64,000 nucleotides of DNA from Prauserella_A sp040645195 (GCF_040645195.1 NZ_JBEYXW010000032.1:3837-67836), one strand, 5' to 3'; counted from the stretch's first letter, positions 50,204 to 59,451 are shown. Program-made: numbers and translations. The notes: generated by a model not told the origin, from the sequence alone.

Positions 50204-51490
50204 TCACACGATGCCTTCCTCACGCAAGAGCTGCAAGTCGGCATCGCTGAGGCGCGCAATGCTCTTCAGAACCGTCTCGGTGTCTGCCCCGACATGCGAG
50301 GGGCGCCCCGGGACGATCCGTCCCGCACCTGAGAACTGGATAGGGATACCACTCCCCATAAGCTCCTGGTGCCGCAAATCCGCGTCGGGATGCTGGAGCG
50401 GGACCACGCTCTCTCGAGCACGCAGGTAGGGATCGTCCACGACCTCGCGCGGGGTACGCACGGGGACTGCAGGGACCGCGGACTCCGCGAGAAGCGACAC
50501 GACGTGGTCGGTCGTGTGCTTGGAAGTCCACTTCTCGATCGCATCGTTGAGGACGTAAGAGTTGGCAGCTCGCGCGCCCCGTGTCGCAAATGCCGGGTCG
50601 GTCATCATTTCCTCGGCGCCCATGGCCCTGAAGAGCGCATGTGCCCAGTCGTCGACAAGCCCGGTGATGGCTACGTGTCCGTCGCTGGTCGGGTAGACAC
50701 CGAACGGAGCCAGACGTGGCAGGTGGTTGCCGCTGCGGTACGGCATGCCTGCCGCATGGAGCACATCGAAATGCTCCTCGGCCACGAGCGTTGCCAGCGC
50801 ATCAATCATGCTGACTTCGATCCGCTGGCCGACACCCGTCTGCTGCCGGTTCACCACAGCGCCGAGAATGCCGATGACGGCATACAGCGGGGCAATCATG
50901 TCAGCCAGGGGAAGACCCACACGGGTTGGCGGGCCGTCCTCGAAGCCGGTGACCTCAACGATTCCGCTCATCGCTTGGATGACGATGTCCATCGCCTTGA
51001 TGTGCTTGTAGGGGCTCCCGTCGCCGAACCCGGTGATGGAGCAGTAGATCAGGCGGGGGTTCACCGCGCGAAGCGTCTCGTAATCGATCCCCAAGCGCTT
51101 CGTGACGCCGTCGCTGTAATTCTCGACCAAGACGTCAGCCCAAGAGACGAGGTCGTGGAAGATCTTGCGCCCCCGGTCGGACTTCAGATCAAGCGTGACG
51201 CTCTTCTTGTCGCGGTGTCGGTTCATCACCGTGACGGACACGTCCTCGTCACTCGGCGCACCGAAATGCAAGCCATCTGGTCCGAGGAACGGTGGGTTCC
51301 CTCGAGCGTTATCCCTCCCGCCGGGAGGCTCGACCTTGACGACGTCCGCGCCGAGTCCAGCGAGAGTCAAAGTGGCCCAAGGCCCCGAAAGTGCCGTCGT
51401 CAGGTCAAGCACACGGAGGCCTGCGAGCAGCGGCTCTGCTGGCGAGTCTGATGGCCTCGCGCCCGTGTCCGAGATGTGTTGCTCAGTCAT
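50204..51490 (-). CDS. CaiB/BaiF-type (class III) CoA-transferase
   Basis: A 428-residue class III CoA-transferase. Signatures: LRVLDLTTALSGPWATLTLA (about 25-44), GADVVKVEPPGG, NRHRDKKSVTLDLK near 88, the catalytic Asp in IEVSMIDALATL near 225 and LPRLAPFGVYPTSDG near 258. It transfers CoA to an organic acid. Start ATG 51490 fits the family; the upstream in-frame extension is the shadow of the synthetase. It follows the acyl-CoA synthetase by 34 bp, so the operon again contains both an ATP-dependent and an ATP-independent activation enzyme. Confidence 0.88.
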   Translation of the reverse strand: MTEQHISDTGARPSDSPAEPLLAGLRVLDLTTALSGPWATLTLAGLGADVVKVEPPGGRDNARGNPPFLGPDGLHFGAPSDEDVSVTVMNRHRDKKSVTLDLKSDRGRKIFHDLVSWADVLVENYSDGVTKRLGIDYETLRAVNPRLIYCSITGFGDGSPYKHIKAMDIVIQAMSGIVEVTGFEDGPPTRVGLPLADMIAPLYAVIGILGAVVNRQQTGVGQRIEVSMIDALATLVAEEHFDVLHAAGMPYRSGNHLPRLAPFGVYPTSDGHVAITGLVDDWAHALFRAMGAEEMMTDPAFATRGARAANSYVLNDAIEKWTSKHTTDHVVSLLAESAVPAVPVRTPREVVDDPYLRARESVVPLQHPDADLRHQELMGSGIPIQFSGAGRIVPGRPSHVGADTETVLKSIARLSDADLQLLREEGIV

Positions 51491-51524
51491 GCACCTGCCT
51501 CCTGACGTGCTTCGAACAATGTCG

Positions 51525-53495
51525 TCACGACTCGTCGGCACCTGCCAGTCGCGGGATCTCATCGAGGGAGTCCGGATTCTCCAGACCGGCAACGTCACCG
51601 GTGGGTTCGCCCAGATGAGCCGCGCGCACAAGGCGCCGCATGATCTTGCCTGTCTTGGTGACTGGCAAGGTCGGTACAAGATGAATTTCGGCCGGGGCCA
51701 GTGACCGCCCCAGCCGGTCGATGACACGCTGGCGCAGTTCTGACACCAGTCCGTCTGCATCGGGTGCCGAGGACACGACGAAACACACGACGACCTGACC
51801 GCGGTCCGGGTCCGGTACGCCAATGGCCGCGGCAGACACGGCAGCCGGGTGTGACAGAAGCGCTGTCTCGACCTCAGAGGGCCCGACCCGCTTGCCGGCG
51901 ACCTTCAGGGTGTCGTCCGCGCGGCCCAAGATCATCCAGTGGCCGTCGTCGTCGATCCGAGCGAGATCGCCGTGGGCCCACATGCCCTCATAGCGATTCC
52001 AGTAAGTCTTCAGGTACCGCTCACGCCCTTCGGAGCCCCAGAGCCCGCGCGTCATGCCGGGCCAACCACGCCGTACGACGAGCTCGCCCGGGACACCACG
52101 CACCGAGTTCCCGTTGTCGTCGACAACGTCGGCGTCCATACCGAGCACCGGGCCGAAGAAGGCACACGATCGCAGCGGCCGATCCGCGTAGGTCGACAGA
52201 ATGCCTCCGCCCGTCTCCGTGCCACCCGTGTAGTTGTGGAGGGGAACCTGACGCTCGAAGACGGTGTCGAATAACCACCACCACGGTTTCTCGTTCCAGG
52301 CCTCCCCCGTGCTGATGACGGCTCGCACCGAGGCCAGATCAGCTCTGCGGGGCCATTCGTCCCCGGCTGCCTGCAGCGCACGCACGGCGGTCGGCGACAC
52401 TCCCAGCACAGTGACCCGGTGCTTCTGCACCAAGTCCCAGAGTCGCCCGTCGTCGGGACGGTCGAGCGCGCCGCCGTACAGGATGGCAGTTGCCCCGAGC
52501 AGGAGAGCGCTGGTCATGAGGAGAGGCCCGACCATCCAACCGATGTCTCCGAGCCACAGGACCGAGTCCGTCTCGTCCCAGGCGAATACGATGCCGAACT
52601 CCGTGGCGACCTTCGTCAGGAAACCGGCGTGCGTCAAGACCACGCCCTTGGGCTCGCCAGTCGTGCCAGACGTGAACATCACGAGCATCGGATGGTCGGA
52701 CTCGACATCGGTGTAATCAAGGTCCGCCTCGTCGGCCACCAGGTGACTCCACGGCACAGTGATCGTGTGCTCAGGCATCTCGGGGACGTCTCGCTCGGAG
52801 GCGACTCGCACCACGAGGCGCAACTTCGGGCACTGTGCTGCTGCTTGGCAAGCGGTATCCCACAACGAGATCCAACGGTCCCGCCGCGTGAATCCGTCAG
52901 CGGTCACGAGCGCGACGCACTCAGCGAGCTCCATACGTGCGGCAACACCTTGTGGGCCATACCCCGAGAACACGGGTACGGCGACGGCACCGATCGCGGC
53001 GCACGCGAGGTAGGCGACCGCCGCCTCAGCGATCATCGGCAGGAACAACGCGACGCGATCGCCCCCGCGGACGCCGTGCTCGCGAAGTGACGCCGCAGCG
53101 GATGCGACGTCCCGGCGTAGCTCGGCCCTGGTCAATGACTTGGACGAGCCATCTTCGTCCTCTGCCACGAAGGCCACGCTCTCGGGGTCGAGTTTCGGCC
53201 GATCGAGAAGTGTTCGCGCTGCGTTCAGCCGGCCGCCCGGGAACCATCGCGGGAACGGTGTGTCGGCCGTCTGGGGGTCGAGAACCGACTCGAACGGCGT
53301 TGTGAAGGCGAGATCAACGTGCTGCAGCACCTCGCGCCAGAACCACTCCGGGTCCTCCACCGATCGGCGGTGCAGACCCGGCAGGTCGGTCTCTCCGGAG
53401 GTGCACACCAGGGTGTCAAGGATCGAGTGCTTTTCGGCCTCGGCCTCCCGCGGTCTCCAGTCGGCCGATTCAGTCGCACCGAAGATCGCCGCCAT
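51525..53495 (-). CDS. Acetyl-CoA-synthetase-like acyl-CoA ligase
   Basis: A 656-residue ANL ligase of the Acs/PrpE subgroup. The N-terminal Acs domain includes PEWFWREVLQHVDLAF near 50. Motifs follow: MFTSGTTGEPKGVVLTH near 272, GDIGWMVGPLL near 315 (Acs-type W motif), NYTGGTETGGG near 428, WAHGDLARIDDDGHWMILGR near 520, ADDTLKVAGKRVGPSEVE and the C-terminal catalytic Lys in VTKTGKIMRR near 620. It activates a short carboxylic acid with ATP. ATG 53495 shares its A with the stop of the MaoC gene (TAATG). Substrate is probably short or branched but not identified. Confidence 0.88.
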   Translation of the reverse strand: MAAIFGATESADWRPREAEAEKHSILDTLVCTSGETDLPGLHRRSVEDPEWFWREVLQHVDLAFTTPFESVLDPQTADTPFPRWFPGGRLNAARTLLDRPKLDPESVAFVAEDEDGSSKSLTRAELRRDVASAAASLREHGVRGGDRVALFLPMIAEAAVAYLACAAIGAVAVPVFSGYGPQGVAARMELAECVALVTADGFTRRDRWISLWDTACQAAAQCPKLRLVVRVASERDVPEMPEHTITVPWSHLVADEADLDYTDVESDHPMLVMFTSGTTGEPKGVVLTHAGFLTKVATEFGIVFAWDETDSVLWLGDIGWMVGPLLMTSALLLGATAILYGGALDRPDDGRLWDLVQKHRVTVLGVSPTAVRALQAAGDEWPRRADLASVRAVISTGEAWNEKPWWWLFDTVFERQVPLHNYTGGTETGGGILSTYADRPLRSCAFFGPVLGMDADVVDDNGNSVRGVPGELVVRRGWPGMTRGLWGSEGRERYLKTYWNRYEGMWAHGDLARIDDDGHWMILGRADDTLKVAGKRVGPSEVETALLSHPAAVSAAAIGVPDPDRGQVVVCFVVSSAPDADGLVSELRQRVIDRLGRSLAPAEIHLVPTLPVTKTGKIMRRLVRAAHLGEPTGDVAGLENPDSLDEIPRLAGADES

Positions 53496-53950
53496 TAGGA
53501 CTCGCCCTTCTTCAACATCAACGCGACCCTGTCGCAGACGCACACGATCTCGTCACGCTGGTTGAAACCGTGATGTCGAAGTGTCACGAGTCCAGCCTCG
53601 GGCCGGGATCGCGACTCGCGGCGATCAATCACTTCCGTTGTCGCCCTGATCGTGTCGCCGTGGCGGACGGGGTTGGGGAACCTCACGTCGGTGAATCCCA
53701 TGTTGCCCAACGTCGTGCCGAGCGTCACGTCGCTGACGCCGACGCCGGTGACGAGAGCCAGGGTGAACAGACTGTTGACGATGCGCCCGCCGAAGAGCGT
53801 CTGCTTGCCGAATTCCTCATCGAGGTGCAAGGGCTGCGTGTTGTGAGTGATCGCCGAGAACCAGACGTTGTCCGCCTCCGTGATGGTCCGGGTGACCTCG
53901 TGCTCGAAGACGGTTCCGATCTCGAGTTCCTCGTAGTGCTTGCCAGCCAT
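53495..53950 (-). CDS. MaoC-like acyl-CoA hydratase (mesaconyl/itaconyl-CoA hydratase type)
   Basis: A 151-residue hot-dog-fold protein. The N-terminal YEELEIGTVFEHEVTRTITE and the active-site segment FSAITHNTQPLHLDEEFGKQ (about 31-50) place it with short MaoC hydratases; Asn-Thr-Gln-Pro stands where R-hydratases have Asp-x-N-P, as in mesaconyl-CoA-type hydratases. The later NMGFTDVRFPNPVRHGDTI is also typical. It is coupled (TGATG) to the CitE-like lyase gene. The MaoC plus CitE pair is known from mesaconyl-CoA hydratase/malyl-CoA lyase and from itaconyl-CoA hydratase/citramalyl-CoA lyase systems, so hydration of an unsaturated dicarboxyl-CoA is likely. Confidence 0.85.
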   Translation of the reverse strand: MAGKHYEELEIGTVFEHEVTRTITEADNVWFSAITHNTQPLHLDEEFGKQTLFGGRIVNSLFTLALVTGVGVSDVTLGTTLGNMGFTDVRFPNPVRHGDTIRATTEVIDRRESRSRPEAGLVTLRHHGFNQRDEIVCVCDRVALMLKKGES

Positions 53951-54843
53951 CAGGTCCCCTTTCGTCCCATGCGGGCATAGTGCGCGGCCAGCTGCTCACG
54001 GGCCGTGACGGCATGAGCCAGGTCGACCATCTCGCCATCGAATCGAGCGGCACCTCGGCCTTCGGCAGCTGCGGCGTCGTAGGCCTGGACGAGTCCCTCG
54101 AACCACGCGACCTCGGACTCTTGAAGCGCGAACACGTCATTTGCGATCGGCACATGGCTGGGGTGGATCACTATCATGCCGTGGTAGCCGATGTCGCGGT
54201 TGGCCTCGGCAAATGCCCGGAACCCGTCCAAATCGGGAACCGACTGCCACAGACCGCCGATGGGGGCGACACCCGCCGCCCGTGCGGCCAGCACGGCTCG
54301 GCTCCGGAAGTACAGCGTCTCCAGACCGCTATCGGTCCAGCGGAAGCCCACCGACCTCGCCACGTCAGCGTTCTTGGCGGCGGCAGCGATGACAGCGATG
54401 ACTCGATCGTGCACTTCGCCGATCTCTCGACACGAGGCCAGCGAACCAGCCTGCTCGAGTGCAACCTCGATCAGCGTCGGCGTCGACTTGCGATGGAGAT
54501 CGTCAAGGAGCTCGAGGTGATGCGCGGCCCTGAGTGCCTGCTCCGGACCGATGCTCTTCGGCAGGTACACGACGTCGGCATTGGCCTCGACGACCGCCGC
54601 GAGGTCGTCGGCAGCTCCCGGGTCACCCCAGGCGTTGACGCGGACGTGCACTTGCAGGTCCGGCTCCAACTCGCGCAGCGCCGCCACATTCGCGGCAAGC
54701 TTGTGCCGGGCCCTCGTCTTCTCCTCGTCTGGCACCGAGTCCTCGAGATCGAGGATGACGGCGTCGGCACCGGAGCTGGCCGCCTTAGGGAGGTACTGTG
54801 GCCGGTTCGCCGGCACGAACAGCAACGACCGTGGGGTGATCAT
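53950..54843 (-). CDS. CitE-like CoA-ester lyase (HpcH/HpaI family)
   Basis: A 297-residue TIM-barrel lyase. The start PRSLLFVPANRPQYLPKA (about 4-21), GADAVILDLEDSVP (near 25-38, metal-binding Glu/Asp), VHVRVNAWG near 65, YLPKS near 93, a Glu in TLIEVALEQAG near 122 and GMIVIHPSHVPIAN near 218 match malyl/citramalyl/citryl-CoA lyases. It cleaves a hydroxy-dicarboxyl-CoA into two smaller units with Mg2+. It is coupled to MaoC downstream and to the BadI-like gene upstream (ATGA), suggesting ring opening, then hydration and cleavage. The exact ester is not determined. Confidence 0.88.
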   Translation of the reverse strand: MITPRSLLFVPANRPQYLPKAASSGADAVILDLEDSVPDEEKTRARHKLAANVAALRELEPDLQVHVRVNAWGDPGAADDLAAVVEANADVVYLPKSIGPEQALRAAHHLELLDDLHRKSTPTLIEVALEQAGSLASCREIGEVHDRVIAVIAAAAKNADVARSVGFRWTDSGLETLYFRSRAVLAARAAGVAPIGGLWQSVPDLDGFRAFAEANRDIGYHGMIVIHPSHVPIANDVFALQESEVAWFEGLVQAYDAAAAEGRGAARFDGEMVDLAHAVTAREQLAAHYARMGRKGT

Positions 54844-55640
54844 CGCTTGTCCGCGCGCGCGAAGTTGGGCGAGCGCTTCTCCACGAACGCGGCAGCGCCC
54901 TCTGCCGCCTCAGGGGTGTCCACGTAAAGGTCGAGCGCTGAACCTGCGAGTCCCGAAAGCGCGGCCTGATGCTCCGTGTCGACGTTGAAAGCCTGCTTGA
55001 GGAACTTGAGCGCCGTGGGGCTGAGGGCCGCGATTTCGCGTCCCCAGGACCGCGCCTCATCCAGGAGCTGGTCGTCGGGGACCACAGCGTTCACGAGGCC
55101 CCAGCGCTCGGCCTGGGCGGCGTCGTACTGCCGACACATGAACCAGATCTCCCGGGCCCTCTTCTCACCGACGAGCCGCGCCAGGAAGTTCGTCCCAAAT
55201 CCTGCGTCAAACGATCCTACGCGGGGCCCCACCTGCCCGAACCGAGCGCTCTCGGCAGCGATCGACAGGTCGCAGACGACGTGAAGCACGTGGCCGCCTC
55301 CGATAGCAAACCCGTTCACTGCCGCGATGACCGGCTTGGGAATGTCGCGTATGAGCTTGTGGAGGTACTCGACCTCCCACAGCCCACTCTTGCTCGGACC
55401 GTAGTTTCCGAGCTCTGCGCGGATCTTCACATCGCCGCCACTGCAGAAGGCCTTGTCGCCGGCACCGGTCAGGATGATCGCGCGCACCTGCACGTCCGCC
55501 CACGCGCGCCGGAACGCGTCGACAAGCTCCTCGACGGTCTGGGCACGGAAGGCATTACGACGTTCCGGTCGGTTAATCGTGATGAGTGCGGTGGTGCCGT
55601 CGACGATCTCGTAGAGAACGTCTTCGTAGGTCGCGGTCAT
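54840..55640 (-). CDS. BadI/MenB-type crotonase: probable ring-opening hydrolase
   Basis: A 266-residue crotonase of the MenB/BadI branch. It has ATYEDVLYEIVDGTTALITI at the N-terminus, KAFCSGGDVKIRAELG near 65-80, NGFAIGGGHVLHVVCDLSIA near 110 and the branch signature QVGPRVGSFDAGFGTNFLAR (about 139-158), then IWFMCRQYDAAQAERWGLVN. This is nearer to the BadI consensus than the paralogue at 4.0 kb. BadI hydrolyses the ring of 2-ketocyclohexanecarboxyl-CoA. ATG 55640 has AAGGGA seven bases upstream; the longer start at 55667 does not. A true MenB role is unlikely since no menaquinone gene is near. Confidence 0.82.
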   Translation of the reverse strand: MTATYEDVLYEIVDGTTALITINRPERRNAFRAQTVEELVDAFRRAWADVQVRAIILTGAGDKAFCSGGDVKIRAELGNYGPSKSGLWEVEYLHKLIRDIPKPVIAAVNGFAIGGGHVLHVVCDLSIAAESARFGQVGPRVGSFDAGFGTNFLARLVGEKRAREIWFMCRQYDAAQAERWGLVNAVVPDDQLLDEARSWGREIAALSPTALKFLKQAFNVDTEHQAALSGLAGSALDLYVDTPEAAEGAAAFVEKRSPNFARADKR

Positions 55641-55684
55641 TTGTATTCCCTTCTCTTTGGTCTTCACGGATCTGTGCGCCGTCC

Positions 55685-57331
55685 TCAGCGCAGGAAGTGA
55701 CGGTCCGGGTCGAATGCCCGGAGTGTCTCGAGCTCCGAGATCGTCGGAAGGGGCTCACGAATCGGATCTGCAGGCCACTCGACGCCCGACCAGCCGGTGC
55801 GGGCCCGAACATCCGCGAGGAGCTCGTCAGTGGACGCCGCGCTCCGAGCGGGTGGGACGAGCACGGCCTCCAGCCGGAACCGATCGCCATCACGCACGAA
55901 GATGGCGCGGTCGGTGACAACAGTGCGCACTGCCCGCCCCGGCGCGGTGCGCACCTCGACGTCGTCCAGGAGCCGCCGTGCGGACTGCCGCAGGATCACG
56001 ACAAGCTCGTCCGCCACCGATGCGATGTCGTTTACGCCGCCAGACCCTGTCAGGTAGGCGCCGTCATGTCCGACCGTGCTATTTATGGAGCCGTCAGCTG
56101 CCAGTTGGCCTGCTCCGACGGCCGCCAAGGTCCGCATCCGGTGATGGCCGACATAGGCGCCGAGAATTGCTGTCGTGTCGGTGAGCTGCGCGGCGGACGG
56201 TTTGTTGCGGTTCGCGAAGAGATACGGGTCTCCCGGTTGGGGCGTGTAGCCCACCATCCCCATTTCGGCCAGAAGCATGGGCGCTCGCGCTGGCGCCAGC
56301 GTCGCATGCGCCAGCCATGCGGCAAGATTCGCCTGGCCGATCCCAGCTAGTACGAAGTCAAACCCTGCCGCCTCGATTCGAGTAGCAATGCGCCGTGCGG
56401 CCGCGACGATCATGAGTTCGGCGTCCGTGTAGGTCTCTGGTTGCGGAACGGACGGTGCGTCAAGTTGGCCTGCGGGGTTGCCTACGAGCCACTTGTCGAC
56501 CCAGGAATCGAACTCGTTGGCAGTGCGCATGCTCTGGCGTGCGGCGAGCATCGCCGACACGTCCTCGTCGTAACCGGCGATCGACCCAATGCCAGCGGTG
56601 TAAGTTCCATAGGGGGCAGATCCGCCACTTACCTCCGAGATGGTCAGGACTGCCGGCGCGGGGAGCCGGACCTGTGAGTTGTGCGCCTCAATCACATCGC
56701 GCTCGACGATCCGCTCGACGGTGGCGAGAACGCCCACGCGGCTGGCGAGTGCGCCCCACTCCCGCTCCCCGCCTGGGCCGGCCATAACGATGTTGCCTTC
56801 GGCGTCGCCTGCCACCCCGTGCAACAGCGTGAGGTCTGGCACCAACGCAGGGACGACTGTGACCTCGCCGCCCGCGAAGGGATTGTCCACAGTGGCACGC
56901 GGCGCCATGCCGGCCCGGCCAGACATCGAACCCTCGGCGAACGAGCGCACCGGATAGAACGGAACACCCAGCGCTCCGGCGGTCAACGCGGCGACCATCG
57001 TGTAGATGGACCAGTCCTCGATCTCCATCCCATCCTCGAGGGCTCGCTTGATCACCGGCGAAGGCCCCGGGGTGGGATAGTTCTCGCCCGCGAATGTGGT
57101 GATGAGTTTCGTCACCAGACCGGAGCTGACCAGTGCCTGCTGGCTATTGAGCAGTCCCGTGCTGATGACGGTGAAGCCGGGCCTGGTGCCTCGAAACTGT
57201 CGCACGACCTCCCGGAGAAGCGCATTAGGACGCGCGTCCCCGAATGGGAGGTGCAGAGTCATCCCCGGACGCACATGCTCCGCCACGGCGTCTTCGAGGG
57301 AGCGGCGCTTATCCTTCCTTGACAGAACCAT
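55685..57331 (-). CDS. Fused class I CoA-transferase (alpha+beta), glutaconate-CoA-transferase/IpdAB-like
   Basis: A 548-residue single-chain protein. The first about 270 residues are an alpha part (FAGENYPTPGPSPVIKRALE near 80-99, then YTMVAALTAGALGVPFYPVR). The second from about 300 on is a beta part (ADFVLAGIG-like FVLAGIGQANLAAWLAHATL, then LLAEMGMVGYTPQPGD near 350). The Glu in AEMGMVG sits where the S-E-N-G catalytic motif of class I CoA-transferases lies. In IpdAB the same fold acts as a ring-opening hydrolase. Usually the two halves are separate genes, so the fusion is notable. It shares TAATG with the SDR upstream. Either CoA transfer or C-C hydrolysis is possible. Confidence 0.8.
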   Translation of the reverse strand: MVLSRKDKRRSLEDAVAEHVRPGMTLHLPFGDARPNALLREVVRQFRGTRPGFTVISTGLLNSQQALVSSGLVTKLITTFAGENYPTPGPSPVIKRALEDGMEIEDWSIYTMVAALTAGALGVPFYPVRSFAEGSMSGRAGMAPRATVDNPFAGGEVTVVPALVPDLTLLHGVAGDAEGNIVMAGPGGEREWGALASRVGVLATVERIVERDVIEAHNSQVRLPAPAVLTISEVSGGSAPYGTYTAGIGSIAGYDEDVSAMLAARQSMRTANEFDSWVDKWLVGNPAGQLDAPSVPQPETYTDAELMIVAAARRIATRIEAAGFDFVLAGIGQANLAAWLAHATLAPARAPMLLAEMGMVGYTPQPGDPYLFANRNKPSAAQLTDTTAILGAYVGHHRMRTLAAVGAGQLAADGSINSTVGHDGAYLTGSGGVNDIASVADELVVILRQSARRLLDDVEVRTAPGRAVRTVVTDRAIFVRDGDRFRLEAVLVPPARSAASTDELLADVRARTGWSGVEWPADPIREPLPTISELETLRAFDPDRHFLR

Positions 57332-58122
57332 TAGACAGCTGTCCGCCCGCCGTCAATCATGTAGACGGACCCGGTCACGAAGTCGGAGAGATCGGCGCAC
57401 AGGTAGAGGCAGAGTGGTGCGATCTCTTCCGCAGCCGCATACCGTCGGATGGGCGTACGCCGCAGGATCTTCGGCAGCAGCTCCGGATCGTCGAGAAACT
57501 CCGCGTTCTGCGTGGATCGAACGGTACCGGGACACAGCGCGTTCACTCGGATCCCGGTCTGAGCCCATTCCGCGGCCAGAGCGCGCGTGACATTGGCCAG
57601 GCCGCCCTTGGCCGCGCAGTAGGCCGCCATGTTTTTGGCTCCCACCACACTGTCTGCCGAACCAATGTTGACGATGCGGCCGCGACCCTGCCCGAGCATC
57701 CCAGGTGCCACAGCCCGAATGAACCGCATGGGCCCCAGAAGGTTCACGTCGACGACACGCAGGAACTCCTCCGACGTGAGGCTGAGGAACGGTGCATCGG
57801 TCGGCTCGCCTGCATTGTTGACAAGTGCGTCGATCCGCCCGAACACCTCGAGCCCTGCGTCGACGACGCGTTCGACGTCCTCATCTAGCAACTGATCTCC
57901 CGGCGCCACGACAGGTCGCCGTCCCGAGATGTCAACGACCTCCTGTGCCACCGACTCCAGATCCATTGCGGACCTCGCAGTGAGGACGAGGTCCGCATTG
58001 GCGTGGGCGAACGCGTGGGCGAGGGCTCGACCGAGACCTCGGCTGGCTCCGGTGAGCAGGACGACGCGGTCCGAGAGGTCGAACGAGTACCGACCATGAA
58101 CAGGGATTGACTCAACACTCAT
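57331..58122 (-). CDS. Short-chain dehydrogenase/reductase
   Basis: A 263-residue classical SDR. LTGASRGLG (about 23-31), NNAGEPTDAPF near 103, Ser in NIGSADSVVGAKN near 151 and YCAAK (near 166) with LCPGTVRSTQ after it are present. The C-terminal GSVYMIDGGRTAV is normal. It oxidises or reduces a hydroxyl/keto group; with the BadI-like hydrolase two genes downstream it may produce the 2-keto-CoA ring substrate. It is about 105 bp after the acyl-CoA dehydrogenase and overlaps the CoA-transferase start. Confidence 0.86.
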   Translation of the reverse strand: MSVESIPVHGRYSFDLSDRVVLLTGASRGLGRALAHAFAHANADLVLTARSAMDLESVAQEVVDISGRRPVVAPGDQLLDEDVERVVDAGLEVFGRIDALVNNAGEPTDAPFLSLTSEEFLRVVDVNLLGPMRFIRAVAPGMLGQGRGRIVNIGSADSVVGAKNMAAYCAAKGGLANVTRALAAEWAQTGIRVNALCPGTVRSTQNAEFLDDPELLPKILRRTPIRRYAAAEEIAPLCLYLCADLSDFVTGSVYMIDGGRTAV

Positions 58123-58227
58123 GTAGTTGCTCCTGGGAAAGGGCCTCGTCGAAGAGGCGGGTCGAGCGATCAGGCGCGGGGCCGCCCTCGACCGTGACGC
58201 GTCGCCGGATATCGCCGTTCATGATCG

Positions 58228-59397
58228 TCAGTACGACCTGGGAAGTCCTAAGACCTTGGCAGACACATAGTTGAGCACCATCTGCTGCGTGATCGGCGTG
58301 ATCTTGAAGATCTGCGCCTCCCGCATCAGCCGCTCGACATGGTATTCCTTGCTGTAGCCGAATCCGCCGTGCGTCTGCAGCGCCGCATCGGTAGCGCGAC
58401 TGCCTGCCGCACCGGAAAGAAACTTCGCTGCATTGGCCTCGGCGCCACAAGGTTGCCCGTTGTCGTACAGCCACGCGGCACGGAGGGCCGCGAGTTCGGC
58501 TCCCTCGAGTTCAACCCAACTCTGCGCCAACGGATGTGCGATCGCCTGGTTCTGGCCGATCGGACGATCAAACACAACCCGCTCCTTGGCGTACCGGACC
58601 GCCAGCTCCAGAGCGGCGCGACCGATGCCGATCCCCTCCATCGCGGTAACGATGCGCTCGGGGTTCAGGCCGTCGAGCAGGTATCGGAAGCCGCTGCCGA
58701 CCTCCCCCACGACGTCGTGGTCGGCGGCCTCGAGACCATCGATGAACACCTCGTTCGAGTCGATAGCCGCGCGCCCCATCTTGGGAATCTCCCTGATCCT
58801 GCACTTTTCACGATCGAGAGGTACGAAGAAGAGCGTCATGCCATCCATCGGGCGCGACTCGTCGCGCGGCGACGTGCGAGCGAGGATGAGAATGTGGCTG
58901 GCGTTCTGGGCGTTGGTCGTCCAGACCTTCTGTCCGGTGATGACCCACTTGTTGCCCACCTTCTCGGCGCGAGTCCTGATGCGCGACGTGTCGATCCCCG
59001 CGTTGGGCTCAGTTACACCAAACGCCATCAACAGCTCACCCTTGGCCACAAGTGGCAGGACACGCTGCTTCATTTCCTCCGAACCATGGCGGACGATCGG
59101 CATGGCCGGGAAGACGTAGAAGTGCAGCGCCGAGGCGCCCGTAGCTCCGGCACCGGATGCCGCGACCTCGTTCAACATAAGCGCAGCGTCGGTGATCGTC
59201 CCCCCGCCACCGCCGTACTCCTCCGGAACGATGATCCCGAGCCAGCCTGCCGCGGCGAAGCGCTGGACAAACTCCCACGGGTACTTTGCCGTGGTGTCTC
59301 GCTCGTACCAGTAGTCATAATCGAACGAGCGCGCAAGCTTTCGCGCCTCGTTGCGGACGTGTCGCTGCTCCGTGGTCAGCAGGAACTCAATAGACAC
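58228..59397 (-). CDS. Acyl-CoA dehydrogenase, first gene of the second ring operon
   Basis: A 389-residue FAD-dependent acyl-CoA dehydrogenase. FGVTEPNAGIDTSRI near 128, TGQKVWTTNAQNASHILIL near 155-173, RVVFDRPIGQNQAIAHP near 275 and THGGFGYSKEYHVERLMREA near 345 are typical. The usual Y-E-G-T loop is replaced by FKITPITQQMVLNYV, a variant seen in a known FadE subgroup, so the base must lie elsewhere. It starts the minus-strand operon that runs down to 50.2 kb or further, with an AT-rich palindrome about 55 bp upstream. Substrate is probably a cyclic or branched acyl-CoA, from context only. Confidence 0.88.
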   Translation of the reverse strand: MSIEFLLTTEQRHVRNEARKLARSFDYDYWYERDTTAKYPWEFVQRFAAAGWLGIIVPEEYGGGGGTITDAALMLNEVAASGAGATGASALHFYVFPAMPIVRHGSEEMKQRVLPLVAKGELLMAFGVTEPNAGIDTSRIRTRAEKVGNKWVITGQKVWTTNAQNASHILILARTSPRDESRPMDGMTLFFVPLDREKCRIREIPKMGRAAIDSNEVFIDGLEAADHDVVGEVGSGFRYLLDGLNPERIVTAMEGIGIGRAALELAVRYAKERVVFDRPIGQNQAIAHPLAQSWVELEGAELAALRAAWLYDNGQPCGAEANAAKFLSGAAGSRATDAALQTHGGFGYSKEYHVERLMREAQIFKITPITQQMVLNYVSAKVLGLPRSY

Positions 59398-59451
59398 CTG
59401 TACTCCTTAACCGGCCGATCCGCCATCGGGCTGTAGCCCCAGACGCTAGCA

